Of a stretch of 64,000 nt of DNA, positions 17,270 through 27,225 are shown in pieces. The notes below the pieces were generated by a model, which saw only the letters and a program-made list of their open reading frames with translations, was not told the DNA's origin and made no database searches. A program made the translations under genes and the position numbers. This DNA comes from Sporosarcina obsidiansis (GTDB lineage Bacteria > Bacillota > Bacilli > Bacillales_A > Planococcaceae): NCBI RefSeq assembly GCF_009651005.1, contig NZ_WHVW01000019.1, positions 1 to 64,000 of the forward strand, in the 5' to 3' direction. The first letter of the stretch is position 1; each line of letters begins with the position of its first letter.

Positions 17270-17563
17270 ATGGAATTAAAGTTAGATTCAAAAGCGATTT
17301 TGGAGAAAGAATTTAAAACTGGTATGCGTGGTTATAAACAAGAAGATGTTGACTTGTTCTTGGATGAAGTGATACAAGATTATGAGACATTCAAAAAAGA
17401 AATAGCGAGGCTTCAAGAAGAAAATGAGCGGTTGAAATTAGCAGCAAATTCAACACCACAGAGATCGACCGTTCCGACTCCTCAACCAACCAATTTTGAT
17501 ATCCTTCAAAGGATCTCTAACTTGGAAAGACAAGTTTTTGGAAGCAAACTCTCTGAAGATTAA
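17270..17563 (+). CDS. gpsB: Cell cycle protein GpsB
   Basis: A 97-residue DivIVA paralogue that shuttles between side wall and septum and docks penicillin-binding proteins. The N-terminal membrane-binding and coiled-coil region is recognisable: [20 protein letters not shown] then [11 protein letters not shown] and a heptad-rich segment to about residue 57. A Pro/Thr/Gln linker follows, then a short helix [17 protein letters not shown], the C-terminal oligomerisation segment. GGAGGGA precedes the ATG. It is immediately upstream of rnpB, as in other Bacillales. Confidence 0.95.
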   Translation: MELKLDSKAILEKEFKTGMRGYKQEDVDLFLDEVIQDYETFKKEIARLQEENERLKLAANSTPQRSTVPTPQPTNFDILQRISNLERQVFGSKLSED

Positions 17564-17605
17564 TTAAACATCTAATATGAAAATAATGGATTGTAGATGA
17601 ATTCA

Positions 17606-17634
17606 TTGATAGCATGACTGATTTGATGTATACT
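17606..17634 (+). promoter_or_regulatory. Promoter of rnpB
   Basis: TTGATA at 17606-17611 and TATACT at 17629-17634 are separated by 17 bases, a near-consensus vegetative promoter. It would start transcription at about 17641, exactly where the RNase P RNA begins. Confidence 0.8.
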
Positions 17635-17641
17635 AAAGAAC

Positions 17642-18040
17642 ACCATAGAGAGTATTCAGGTAATCGCTGCAATTTCGATTGTAGAGGAAAGTCCATGCTC
17701 ACACGGATCTGAGATGACCGTAGTGTTCGTGCTCGGTGAAAAAATAAGCCGGGGCAATGCTTTTGCATTGATGGCGGGAATAAATCCTACGTCTTCGGAT
17801 ATGGATGAGATTCTCTGAAAGTGCCACAGTGACGTAGCTGGCATGGAAACATGTCAGATGGAACGGGTAAACCCCACGAGTGAGAAACCCAAATTATGGT
17901 AGGGGCGCTCTTCCGAAAGAATTCAATGGAGGAAGGGACAGGCAATTGTCTGTAGATAGATGATTACCACTTCTAGTACGAGGTGCAAACCGTTTGAGTA
18001 CCGAAGAACAAAACATGGCTTACAGAATATTCTATGGTTT
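17642..18040 (+). ncRNA. rnpB: RNase P RNA, bacterial type B
   Basis: The catalytic RNA that matures tRNA 5' ends. Conserved blocks appear in order: GGTAATCGCTGC, AGAGGAAAGTCCATGCTC, GCCTACGT-like TCCTACGTCTTCGGATATGG, GAAAGTGCCACAGTGACG, GGTAAACCCC, GAGAAACCCAAATTATGGTA and TAGATAGATGATTACCAC, then AACAAAACATGGCTTACAGA. Helix P1 forms from ACCATAGA at the 5' end and CTATGGT at the 3' end. Length near 400 and the block pattern match the B. subtilis type B RNA. The minus- and plus-strand open frames across it are spurious. Confidence 0.97.
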
Positions 18041-18052
18041 ACCTTACAATTA

Positions 18053-18085
18053 GCTCTCCTACAGTTTTGGGAGAGTTTTTCTTTT
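18053..18085 (+). terminator. Terminator of rnpB
   Basis: CTCTCC pairs with GGAGAG across a short loop and is followed by TTTTTCTTTT, an intrinsic terminator about a dozen bases after the RNA's 3' end. Confidence 0.85.
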
Positions 18086-18158
18086 GTACAGAAGGCTAGT
18101 AAAGCGCTCAAATATGATAATGAAAAATAAACTATACATATGCAGGAGGGGGAAGGAA

Positions 18159-19820
18159 ATGATAAATGAGTCTGATTTTTTTCGGTTGAATACCGCCTTC
18201 CCGCCAGCAGTATATCATACGCTTCTTAAAGAAATGCAGCAAGGTGCTTTTATTGCAGATGATCATAAACACTTGCTTTTTGCGAATACTTCATTCTTTC
18301 GTTTAACGCAAAACGATAACCTAGATCTTCCTGTCGTCAATTTTTTTCGGGCGACAGAACTAGACTATATATGGAAAGAAGCTGAAGTGATAGGTTATTG
18401 GAAAGGTAATATATCCCTTGGAATAGAAGGGAATAATAAATATCTCAGATTGTTCTATTATCAGGACACTGTGAATCATCGTGCGTATTATTATGGTTTG
18501 CTGCAGAATCCTCTCGTATCAGATCGGCCAATAGAGAAAAATGAAGCCTTTACCGATTCGTTAACGGAAATTGGAAATCGAAGTTATTTAAATAGTCGAA
18601 TGGATAGTTTGTTCTCAGAAGATCCAGAAAGAAATAAAATGCATGCGGTGTTATTTTTAGATTTGGATCGGTTTAAACAGGTTAATGATATGATGGGGCA
18701 TTTTGTTGGTGATGAATTACTGAAAGAGTTTACTCGAAGGTTGAAAAAAATATTAAGGAAAAATGATTTGTTTGCTCGTTTAGGTGGCGATGAATTCGTC
18801 ATTGTACAAACTAACATTAAGCATGAAGGTGAAGCGGTACTTTTAGCTGATCGGATTTTCGAACAGATTGAATTACCTCATCATTTTGCTTCTTATGAAA
18901 TCATGATGTCGACAAGTATTGGCATCAGTATGTATCCGGAAAATGGAACCGACAGAGAGAGTCTTATAAATAAGTCTGATCTAGCGATGTATGAATCTAA
19001 GCGTAAAGGGCGTAATCGTCATACGGTCTTTAAGCAGGACTTAGAGCAACGTATTTTAGACCTTCAACAATTTGAAAAAGAATTGACGGACGTTATTCAG
19101 AGTAAGAAATTCGATTTATTGTATGAGCCGAAACTTCACTTAGAAACGGGTCTGCTCTGTGGTGCAGAAGTTTTATTTCAGTGTCGAGAATGTAATCAAA
19201 CATCAGAGACGTTAAGGGGTTATCATTATAAGTTAGAAGAAATGGGTCTTGACATACCTATTACTGATTTGATAATTGAAAGAATTTGTGAAGATTTATG
19301 TCGAACGCCGGAAAAGATACGGTCTCGCATAGTTATAGCGGTCGATATTTCTAGTAGTTACTTCAAGCATCCATTGTTTATACAAAATCTCTGTGAAATT
19401 CTTGAACGGTTTCATATGAAACCTCATAATTTTGAATTAGAATTAGAAGAACAGGTTATTATGGTAGATATAGATCAATCGATCAGTAGATTAAGGAAGT
19501 TGAAACAGTTAGGATTTCATCTGACGATTGACCATTTTGGTAATGGCTTTTCATCTATTCCGTTGTTATCGGATCCCTCCATTACTCATTTGAAGCTAGA
19601 TCAAAATCTTATCAATAGATTATCGAGCGAGGAAGACCAGTGGACCATTGTAAAAGCGATTATTGGGATGGCGGAGATTTTGGAGATCGAAGTGTCAGTT
19701 GATGGAATTGATAATGAAAGACATTTTGAGCAGTTACGCACACTAGGTTGTCGTGATGCACAAGGGAAATATATTAGTAAACCGCTGAATTTTGATGAAT
19801 TTCTTCAACTGTTTCAGTAA
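18159..19820 (+). CDS. PAS-like/GGDEF diguanylate cyclase with degenerate EAL domain
   Basis: A 553-residue cytoplasmic c-di-GMP signalling protein. An N-terminal PAS-like region (about 20-120) is followed by a GGDEF domain with intact GGDEF at 209-213 and an inhibitory RxxD site (R200, D203). The EAL domain (about 305-553) looks inactive: EVL instead of EAL at 337-339, DHFGNGFSS for DDFGTGYSS, and DG for EG in the late loop. It probably makes c-di-GMP and senses rather than degrades it. The ATG at 18159 is chosen for the AGGAGGGGGAAGG upstream. It follows the rnpB terminator, so it has its own promoter. Confidence 0.88.
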   Translation: MINESDFFRLNTAFPPAVYHTLLKEMQQGAFIADDHKHLLFANTSFFRLTQNDNLDLPVVNFFRATELDYIWKEAEVIGYWKGNISLGIEGNNKYLRLFYYQDTVNHRAYYYGLLQNPLVSDRPIEKNEAFTDSLTEIGNRSYLNSRMDSLFSEDPERNKMHAVLFLDLDRFKQVNDMMGHFVGDELLKEFTRRLKKILRKNDLFARLGGDEFVIVQTNIKHEGEAVLLADRIFEQIELPHHFASYEIMMSTSIGISMYPENGTDRESLINKSDLAMYESKRKGRNRHTVFKQDLEQRILDLQQFEKELTDVIQSKKFDLLYEPKLHLETGLLCGAEVLFQCRECNQTSETLRGYHYKLEEMGLDIPITDLIIERICEDLCRTPEKIRSRIVIAVDISSSYFKHPLFIQNLCEILERFHMKPHNFELELEEQVIMVDIDQSISRLRKLKQLGFHLTIDHFGNGFSSIPLLSDPSITHLKLDQNLINRLSSEEDQWTIVKAIIGMAEILEIEVSVDGIDNERHFEQLRTLGCRDAQGKYISKPLNFDEFLQLFQ

Positions 19821-19840
19821 CAGAGAATGGAGTTGTGAAC

Positions 19841-20968
19841 GTGAGCGAATATAAGTTAATTGCTACTGCTGCAATGGGACTTGAGTCGATTGTGGCGTCT
19901 GAGGTAAAAGATCTTGGCTATGAGTGCCAAACAGAGAATGGAAAAGTTTTTTTTCATGGAGATGAAGAAACGATAGCTAGAGCCAATATGTGGCTGAGAG
20001 TAGGGGATCGGGTTCGCATCGTTGCAGGGGAATTTAAAGCCTACACATTTGACGAATTGTTTGAACGAACAAAAGCGATACCGTGGGAACAATTTCTTCC
20101 TGTAGACGCAGCTTTTCCGGTTTCAGGTAAATCCGTCAAATCGAAGCTGTTCAGTGTGCCAGATTGCCAGGCTATTGTGAAAAAAGCTATTGTGGAACGA
20201 TTGAAGATTGCTTATAAAAGAATTGGTTTCTTGGATGAGTCAGGACCTCTCTTTAAATTAGAAGTATCGATCTTAAAAGATCAAGTAACGATCACGCTCG
20301 ATTCCAGTGGTACTGGATTGCATAAACGTGGCTATCGATTAGGGCAAGGTGATGCACCCCTTAAAGAAACGATGGCGGCAGCACTTGTGAAATTATCAAA
20401 ATGGAGTCCTAATCGTCCATTTATTGATCCGTTTTGTGGGTCTGGTACGATTCCTATTGAAGCAGCGATGATTGGACAAAATCTTGCACCAGGCTATAAT
20501 CGTTCATTTTTAAGTGAAGAATGGCCTTGGATGAAAGCGCAAGTATGGGATCGAGTAAGAGAAGAAGTGGAAGACGTAGCAAAATATGATCAAGAACTGG
20601 ATATCCGTGGCTACGATGTAGACGGTAAAATGATCTCCATTGCTGAAAAAAATGCGGTAGAAGCAGGATTTGCAGACTTAATCTCCTGGCAACAGCAAGA
20701 TATTCGTGACTTAACTATCGAGGGCAATAATGGCGTTCTAATTGCCAATCCGCCATATGGTGAGCGACTAGGAGAGACAGAAGAAGCTGAGGATATAGCG
20801 GAGATTCTCGGGACGATTATGAAGAACTATCCTTCGTGGTCTGTTTATATTTTATCTTCATTGGAAAATTATGAAGAGATGTATGGCCAAAGAGCTACGA
20901 AAAAACGTAAACTATTTAACGGGTTTATCCGTACTGATTACTATCAGTATTGGGGACAGCGTGTATAA
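19841..20968 (+). CDS. ypsC: THUMP domain RlmL-type 23S rRNA methyltransferase (YpsC)
   Basis: A 375-residue RNA guanine-N2 methyltransferase. An N-terminal ferredoxin-like/THUMP region (about 1-155) is followed by a Rossmann methyltransferase with the SAM loop FIDPFCGSGTIPIEAA and the catalytic NPPYGERLG. B. subtilis YpsC and the N-terminal half of E. coli RlmL are homologous; the modified base is inferred from them. The GTG at 19841 lies eight bases after GGAG, so it is preferred to the GTG at 19835. Neighbours match the B. subtilis order around gpsB and rnpB. Confidence 0.9.
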   Translation: MSEYKLIATAAMGLESIVASEVKDLGYECQTENGKVFFHGDEETIARANMWLRVGDRVRIVAGEFKAYTFDELFERTKAIPWEQFLPVDAAFPVSGKSVKSKLFSVPDCQAIVKKAIVERLKIAYKRIGFLDESGPLFKLEVSILKDQVTITLDSSGTGLHKRGYRLGQGDAPLKETMAAALVKLSKWSPNRPFIDPFCGSGTIPIEAAMIGQNLAPGYNRSFLSEEWPWMKAQVWDRVREEVEDVAKYDQELDIRGYDVDGKMISIAEKNAVEAGFADLISWQQQDIRDLTIEGNNGVLIANPPYGERLGETEEAEDIAEILGTIMKNYPSWSVYILSSLENYEEMYGQRATKKRKLFNGFIRTDYYQYWGQRV

Positions 20969-21031
20969 AAACCATTGATGGGAAGAGGAACCACTCCTCT
21001 TCCTTTCGCTTGCATTCAGGAAGGAGTCAGT

Positions 21032-22933
21032 ATGAATACTAAAATTCCATTTCAATTGGTGAAAAACCAAACATTTTATGAATCACTGAACGATTGGTTA
21101 GGTGATACGTTATATGATGATTTGACGGAAAAAGGATTCGAATGCCGAGATGAGCAAATATATATGGCATTTCAAATTGAACAAGCGTTAAAAGAGAAGA
21201 AAGTTTTATTAGCAGAGGCAGGAGTAGGAACAGGTAAGACGATTGCTTATTTATTGCCAGCGATTGCCTATGCACGCTACACAGGGAAGCCCGCTGTGAT
21301 TTCTTGTTCAGATGAGACGCTGATCGACCAATTGATCAAAGAAGAAGGCGATATTCAAAAGTTAAGTCAAGCTTTGGATTTGTCGATTGATGCAAGATTG
21401 GCAAAGGCGCGCAATCAATATATATGTCTCAAGCGTTTAGAGGAAACGAGTAATCGGACGGATGAAGAATTTGTGGATCAAGTGGAAGATGAGTTGCCTG
21501 ATTTCGTTTATGCAGACCGTTCGTTACAGTCTGTTTTCCCATACGGTGTGCGTTCCGATTATCCTTATTTGAAAGATGAAGAGTGGGACATGATCAACTT
21601 TCATCCTATTCAGCAGTGTGCAGCGTGTGATATACGAAATCGCTGTGGACAAACGATACATCGCAATCACTACCGAGAAGCGGTTGACTTGATCATTTGC
21701 TCACATGACTTTTATATGGAACATCTCTGGACAAAAGAATCAAGAGTTCGCCAGGGGCAATTACCGTTGCTTCCAGAAGTGTCGATGGTTGTTTTCGATG
21801 AAGGACATCTATTAGAATATTCAGCCCAACGAGCATTGACGTATGAAGTGCAGCAACAAACGATTGTGCAATTGCTCGAACGTATTATGGTAGATGGAAT
21901 TAGGGAAAAGTCCTTGCTGTTGATGGAACAACTGCTGGATGTCCATGAGCTGTTCTTCCAACAATTGAGGAATCACGCTACTCAGAACGATAATGAACGT
22001 TTGACGATTGAAAAGAACGAAGACATGATGAGGTTGGCTAAACAGGCCGTCTCTTTATCCAATCAGCTTCTTGAAGAATTTGTCTTTGAAGGTGAGTTGT
22101 ACGTCATTCCTGAATACGATTTGAAAATAGTTGAAGAGTATTTGGAGCAATATATTTACTCGATGGAATTGTTTGCGGCTGAGAATGATGCGGTCGACTG
22201 GCTAGAGAACAGGCGCAATGAGAGCACATTGCTCATAATGCCGAGACTTGTAACGTCCATTTTGAACGAAAAGTTATTTACTGGCTCTATGCCGATTATT
22301 TTCTCCTCTGCGACGTTGTCTGTAGAAAAATCGTTTGAGTACTTAGCGAAAAGTTTAGGGATTGAAGAATATCAATCGTTTTCAATTGAGTCTCCATTTG
22401 ACTATGAAAACGTAATGAAGATTCATTTAGAACAAGGTACGGGGGAAGACCACGTCGAACGTCTAGCATCACTTCTTACAGTGAAAGAACAGACACTTGT
22501 ATTATTCAACTCCAAACAAACGATGATGGACACTCTGGAAAAAATGCCGCTTGAGCTTAGGATGATGATTACTTATGAAGGAGAGCGTGCGTTATCCTCT
22601 TTAGTGAAAGATTTTCAGCAACGTAAAGTCCAAATTTTCTTCTCATATCACTTATGGGAAGGTCTTGATTTGCCAAATGAATCCTTAACACGGGTCATTA
22701 TTTTCGATTTGCCGTTTCCTCCAAAGGATCCGCTCTTTGAAGCGAGAAGGCAATATGCTACACAGCCGTTTGAAGAGGTCGATTTACCTTTCATGTTGCT
22801 GCGCCTGCGTCAAGGGATCGGCCGGTTAATAAGAACGAGTGAGGACTCGGGTTCCATTCATTTGTTCGTTCAGCCATCGAGCGAAGAGTTACTGCCTGTA
22901 ATTGAACGAGTGCTACCCGTTCCATTTTCATAA
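21032..22933 (+). CDS. ypvA: XPD/DinG-type ATP-dependent helicase (YpvA-like)
   Basis: A 633-residue superfamily 2 DNA helicase. Walker A AGVGTGKT is at 63-70, and the Walker B box reads DEGH at 256-259 instead of DEAH. Four cysteines at 132, 196, 199 and 205 have the spacing of the XPD/DinG iron-sulfur cluster that sits between motifs I and II. The C-terminal SAT motif is FSSATLS and the last motif is RLRQGIGRLIRT. No exonuclease domain is present, so it is the short form. AGGAAGGAG precedes the ATG at 21032. It closes the segment with a strong terminator. Confidence 0.88.
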   Translation: MNTKIPFQLVKNQTFYESLNDWLGDTLYDDLTEKGFECRDEQIYMAFQIEQALKEKKVLLAEAGVGTGKTIAYLLPAIAYARYTGKPAVISCSDETLIDQLIKEEGDIQKLSQALDLSIDARLAKARNQYICLKRLEETSNRTDEEFVDQVEDELPDFVYADRSLQSVFPYGVRSDYPYLKDEEWDMINFHPIQQCAACDIRNRCGQTIHRNHYREAVDLIICSHDFYMEHLWTKESRVRQGQLPLLPEVSMVVFDEGHLLEYSAQRALTYEVQQQTIVQLLERIMVDGIREKSLLLMEQLLDVHELFFQQLRNHATQNDNERLTIEKNEDMMRLAKQAVSLSNQLLEEFVFEGELYVIPEYDLKIVEEYLEQYIYSMELFAAENDAVDWLENRRNESTLLIMPRLVTSILNEKLFTGSMPIIFSSATLSVEKSFEYLAKSLGIEEYQSFSIESPFDYENVMKIHLEQGTGEDHVERLASLLTVKEQTLVLFNSKQTMMDTLEKMPLELRMMITYEGERALSSLVKDFQQRKVQIFFSYHLWEGLDLPNESLTRVIIFDLPFPPKDPLFEARRQYATQPFEEVDLPFMLLRLRQGIGRLIRTSEDSGSIHLFVQPSSEELLPVIERVLPVPFS

Positions 22934-22939
22934 TTCAAA

Positions 22940-22976
22940 CGCCCAGAAGTTGAGTTTTCGGCTTCTGGGCATTTTT
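22940..22976 (+). terminator. Terminator after the YpvA-like gene
   Basis: CGCCCAGAAG pairs with CTTCTGGGC(A) across a short loop and runs into TTTTT, shortly after the stop codon. The convergent CheX-like gene ends 38 bases further on. Confidence 0.85.
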
Positions 22977-23013
22977 CCGTTCAATTAGCTTGCTTATGAT
23001 TCTAAATGGATCT

Positions 23014-23472
23014 TCAATTTTCTTCATCAATTGTGAGTAAAATGTTTAATATCTCGCCATCTTCAAATTGAACGGGAATTTTAAAAGCTTGTTTAAAACC
23101 ATAAAACTTTGTGTGTCCAGTTAAAACGGTTGGCGGGGAAATATCAAGCGTCATCTCGTCTTTTTCTAAAATGGTACAAAGGTTTCCCGCAATCATATTA
23201 CCAAGCTCACCGGTAAAAGATTCTGCCATTTCCCCTTCAATATTCATACCGAACATCGCCATGCCTATTTTACCAATGATGTCATGAGTAGGTTCAACGA
23301 TTAAACGTCCTTTCATTTTGCCGATTAGCCCGATTAACACACTGATTTCACGTTGTTCGTATGGTTGCTTAATTAGAGAGGGAGAAAGGACTTGGAATTT
23401 TACAGGAATAACAGTAGTTAAGGAGGAGATGGTGGCGTTTAATACTTTTTGCACATTAGTGGCTGTACTCAT
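23014..23472 (-). CDS. CheX-like phosphatase domain protein
   Basis: A 152-residue stand-alone CheC/CheX/FliY-type domain. The catalytic helix motif ExxN appears as E89-L-G-N92 in TGELGNMIAGNL, which in CheX/CheC removes phosphate from CheY-P. CheX normally has one such motif and this length. No chemotaxis gene is nearby, so the partner could be a response regulator other than CheY. The ATG at 23472 has AAAGGGTG about a dozen bases upstream. The gene is convergent with the helicase gene and divergent from dynA. Confidence 0.82.
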   Translation of the reverse strand: MSTATNVQKVLNATISSLTTVIPVKFQVLSPSLIKQPYEQREISVLIGLIGKMKGRLIVEPTHDIIGKIGMAMFGMNIEGEMAESFTGELGNMIAGNLCTILEKDEMTLDISPPTVLTGHTKFYGFKQAFKIPVQFEDGEILNILLTIDEEN

Positions 23473-23631
23473 CTAAAGATACACCCTTTCAAAGTTAATT
23501 AATAGTTCAATCATATCACTAAAGGTAACTAAAAGACTACTTAAAATTTGGAGAGCAATTAAAAGTTAGGATCTATTTTTTTCAATATTAATGGTATGAT
23601 AAGGTGAGTTATAAGTGAAAGGACGACGATC

Positions 23632-26600
23632 ATGTCTACAAACAATCTATTTTTACAGCAAACTGCTACATATGGACAAATTTTTCTAACGAATGAAGAT
23701 GATGAGCGGATGGAGAAAACCGCTTTATTGGCAAATAAAATAATTGAGAAAGAATATACGATTGCATTCGCAGGTCATTTTTCGGCAGGTAAATCATCGA
23801 CGATTAATGCGCTGACTGGTGAAGATTTATTGCCATCTAGCCCTATCCCTACAAGTGCGAATATTGTGAAGGTCCGTAAGGCGAATGAAGACTTTGCTAT
23901 TATTCACCGCGTGGATGGAAGTGCTGTTAAATTTAGCGGTCATGGTTTTTCTGAAGCGGTGAAGGCATTCAGTAAAGATGGTGCTGCCGTTTCTCTAGTG
24001 GAAATTGGTCATACTGAATCCAATTTACCTGAAGGCATTACTGTGATGGACACGCCAGGTGTGGATTCTACAGATGATGCTCATCGACTATCTACAGAGT
24101 CTTCTTTACATTTAGCAGACTTAGTTTTCTACACAATGGATTACAACCATGTGCAGTCTGAAATGAATTTTCGTTTTACAAAGGAATTAATGCGATATAA
24201 CGGTAACGTCTATTTAATCATCAACCAGATCGACAAACATCGGGAGAGCGAGTTATCATTTGAAGCATTTAAGAGATCAGTAGAAGATTCATTCAAGCTG
24301 TGGGGTGTTGAACCAAAAGGGATTTTCTATACATCGTTAAAAGAGCTCGATCATCCACATAATGACTTTCAAAAAGTGAAAGCCATCGTGGACGGTTCGA
24401 TTGAACACCGAGAAGAGAATTTTGAACAAAATATCGATCAATCCCTCCTTAAATTGAACGATGAACATATGAATTTTCTCCAGCAGCAAGTAGATGATGT
24501 GAAAGCGAATCATAGTGAAATCGTCAGTGACAATGAGTGGGATCAGTACGAGGAACTTCATGCAGATTTAAAAGAAGCGAAAAAAAGGATGGAGCTTTTA
24601 TCAGGTGATGAATTCTACGTGAACTTTGAAAAAGAGCGTAATGAATTGTTATCTAATGCTTCACTTACACCATTTGAAACAAGAGAGTTGTTGAAAGATT
24701 ATTTGGAGTCCAAATCTCCAAAATTTAAGGTAGGACTTTTATTTGGTGCGAAGAAAACAGCTGAAGAGCGTGAGAATCGCCGTAAACGACTTGATGAGAA
24801 CATTTCGGGTCTAGCACACACGCAAATTGAAATCTATATGAAGACATTGATGAAAAATTCGTTGAAGCAAGCAGGAATTTTAACGGACGAACGTTCACTT
24901 GCGATTGACTCGATGGATCTATCTCTGCCATTTGATGCGGTTGATGAGCAACTTCATATGGCAGAAGTTATTACGGGTGAAACGATCCTAAATTATGCAG
25001 AACAAATGCGACGAGCAATCCATCTGGTGTATAAACGTAAGACAGACGAGTGGAAGGAAGAAATGTCTGTTATTGCAAAATCAGCTGGAGGCGAACAGTC
25101 AGCTCCACTTGCCATCGTAATTGAGTCCCTACAGGAAAAAGTAGATGCGATTCAACAAGTGAAAAAGTGGCAAGATCGTATGGAATGGGTACGTAAAGAA
25201 ATTGAAACTCCTTCTGCTCCTACGCGGATAGGCAGAGACAAGTTGCTGTCAGAGTGGCAACAACCGAAAAAGATTGAGACGATTGATTATGTGGTGAATA
25301 CAGAAGAGGAAGCGATCGCATCAAACGAAGTGATGCACGAAGAGGAAGTGGATCGTAAATTGGTCGACTCTCAAAAAGCGATCACACACGCTCAACATAT
25401 TGCACAGTCCGTAGAGACCATTCCAGGTTTTACGGAGACCGCCACGTATTTGCAGACGAAAGCTGCTCGATTGAAAGGACAGGAATTTACTGTTGCTTTA
25501 TTCGGTGCGTTCAGTGCCGGGAAATCATCATTTTCTAATGCGTTGATCGGTGAAAAAGTGTTACCTGTCTCACCGAATCCTACGACAGCAGCGATCAATC
25601 GAATTCGCCCTGTGAGTGAGGAGCATCAAGACTGTACGGCTGATATTCATTTGAAGACGGTTGAACGGATGACAGAAGATGTTGCGCTATCTTTTGAAGC
25701 ATTGGGAATCCATATTGCTACATTGGAGGATGCATTTGCGAAGACAGAAGAGGCGTTGAAACAGCCATTGGAAAATGAAAACTTACATATCCACAAGTCC
25801 TTCATCCATGCGTTTCAGAAAGGCTATCCTGTCTATACATCATCCCTTGGTACTACGTTGACTGTAGAACGGGAAGAATTCACGAAATTCGTTGCACAAG
25901 AAGAACGTAGCTGTTTTGTAGAGTCCATTGATTTCTTCTATGATTGTCCGTTAACGCGTCATGGTATTACGCTTGTTGATACGCCAGGAGCCGACTCGAT
26001 CAATGCGCGTCATACGGATGTGGCGTTTGAATATATCCGCAATGCCGATGCGATTTTATTCGTTACTTATTATAATCATGCGTTCGCACGTGCAGATCGT
26101 GAGTTCCTCATTCAGCTTGGCCGTGTGAAAGATGCATTTGAACTGGATAAGATGTTCTTTATCGTCAATGCAATTGACCTCGCTTCCAATGAAGATGAAG
26201 CGGAAGAAGTAAAGGGATTCGTGGCCAATGAACTCCAAAAATTTGGTATTCGTAACCCGCGTGTTCATGGAATTTCCAGTCTGCAAGCGTTAGAAGGTAA
26301 ATTGAACGAACAACCAAATCCTTTGATGGAACACTTTGAAGAAAAGTTCTACGCATTCTTGGAGCATGATTTACGCGCTCAAGTTGTACAAGCTTTGGAA
26401 GAGGAAACGACGAAAACGATCGATCGTTTAGCTTCGCTGATCGACCGGACGATACAGAACCGTTCACGGAAGGCGGAAAGGCTAGAAGAGTTGGTAGCAG
26501 CTGAGCAGGCCATTCAAGAGCGCTTTGCGAAGAGTGCGAGTGAAGTATTAGTAAAAGCGACACATGACGAACTAAGTGAACTCGTTTACTATATTTTACA

Positions 26601-27225
26601 GCGTGTGTTCTTGCGTTTTGGTGACTTCTTCAAGGAAGGATACAGTCCTTCCACGTTCGCGAAGAACTCTTCAGATCGCGCCTTGAAAATCGCGTTGGCA
26701 GAAACAGTTGATATGGTGGGATTCGATTTAACTCAGGAATTAAAAGTAACGAACTTGAGAATTCTCCAGTACATGAAAAAACAATTGCTCGAACGTCAAC
26801 GAATGGAAGTCCGTGCATTGGCAGATATGGATCAATCTGTCGTGCCATCGCCATATGAACCGAACGACCAAGATATGTTGTCATTTGAGGCGCCTTTTGA
26901 GAATCCAGACCTCTATAGTGCGGTCAATAAATCTTTTAAGAATCAAAAGTCGTTCTTTGAGCGTGGAGATCGGGATATCCTTAAAGGACGGTTAGAGGAA
27001 GTATTGAAAAAAGATGCTGCTACTTATTTGGGTGAACAGAAGGAACGTATGGAGAAATGGGCAGATCTTTGGATCGAAAATGAAGCGGAAGCATTACGTC
27101 TTCACTTATTGCAAGAAAGTCTTGTGCAAATTGAATCTGAGCGCACGTTACTTGAAGGGACTGAACAGCTAGAACAATGGCAAAGTATTTATGAGAAAAT
27201 CCGTAAAGAGGAGATGGCTCAATGA
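23632..27225 (+). CDS. dynA: Bacterial dynamin-like protein with two GTPase domains
   Basis: A 1197-residue internal fusion of two dynamin units, as in B. subtilis DynA (YpbR), which tethers and fuses membranes, gathers at division sites and protects against phage and pore damage. GTPase 1 has GHFSAGKS at 48-55 and DTPGVDS; GTPase 2 has GAFSAGKS near 625-632 and DTPGADSIN. Long helical stalk regions follow each (roughly 280-560 and 930-1190). AAAGGACG precedes the ATG. The 3' end overlaps the rhodanese gene by four bases, so the two are translationally coupled. Confidence 0.94.
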   Translation: MSTNNLFLQQTATYGQIFLTNEDDERMEKTALLANKIIEKEYTIAFAGHFSAGKSSTINALTGEDLLPSSPIPTSANIVKVRKANEDFAIIHRVDGSAVKFSGHGFSEAVKAFSKDGAAVSLVEIGHTESNLPEGITVMDTPGVDSTDDAHRLSTESSLHLADLVFYTMDYNHVQSEMNFRFTKELMRYNGNVYLIINQIDKHRESELSFEAFKRSVEDSFKLWGVEPKGIFYTSLKELDHPHNDFQKVKAIVDGSIEHREENFEQNIDQSLLKLNDEHMNFLQQQVDDVKANHSEIVSDNEWDQYEELHADLKEAKKRMELLSGDEFYVNFEKERNELLSNASLTPFETRELLKDYLESKSPKFKVGLLFGAKKTAEERENRRKRLDENISGLAHTQIEIYMKTLMKNSLKQAGILTDERSLAIDSMDLSLPFDAVDEQLHMAEVITGETILNYAEQMRRAIHLVYKRKTDEWKEEMSVIAKSAGGEQSAPLAIVIESLQEKVDAIQQVKKWQDRMEWVRKEIETPSAPTRIGRDKLLSEWQQPKKIETIDYVVNTEEEAIASNEVMHEEEVDRKLVDSQKAITHAQHIAQSVETIPGFTETATYLQTKAARLKGQEFTVALFGAFSAGKSSFSNALIGEKVLPVSPNPTTAAINRIRPVSEEHQDCTADIHLKTVERMTEDVALSFEALGIHIATLEDAFAKTEEALKQPLENENLHIHKSFIHAFQKGYPVYTSSLGTTLTVEREEFTKFVAQEERSCFVESIDFFYDCPLTRHGITLVDTPGADSINARHTDVAFEYIRNADAILFVTYYNHAFARADREFLIQLGRVKDAFELDKMFFIVNAIDLASNEDEAEEVKGFVANELQKFGIRNPRVHGISSLQALEGKLNEQPNPLMEHFEEKFYAFLEHDLRAQVVQALEEETTKTIDRLASLIDRTIQNRSRKAERLEELVAAEQAIQERFAKSASEVLVKATHDELSELVYYILQRVFLRFGDFFKEGYSPSTFAKNSSDRALKIALAETVDMVGFDLTQELKVTNLRILQYMKKQLLERQRMEVRALADMDQSVVPSPYEPNDQDMLSFEAPFENPDLYSAVNKSFKNQKSFFERGDRDILKGRLEEVLKKDAATYLGEQKERMEKWADLWIENEAEALRLHLLQESLVQIESERTLLEGTEQLEQWQSIYEKIRKEEMAQ

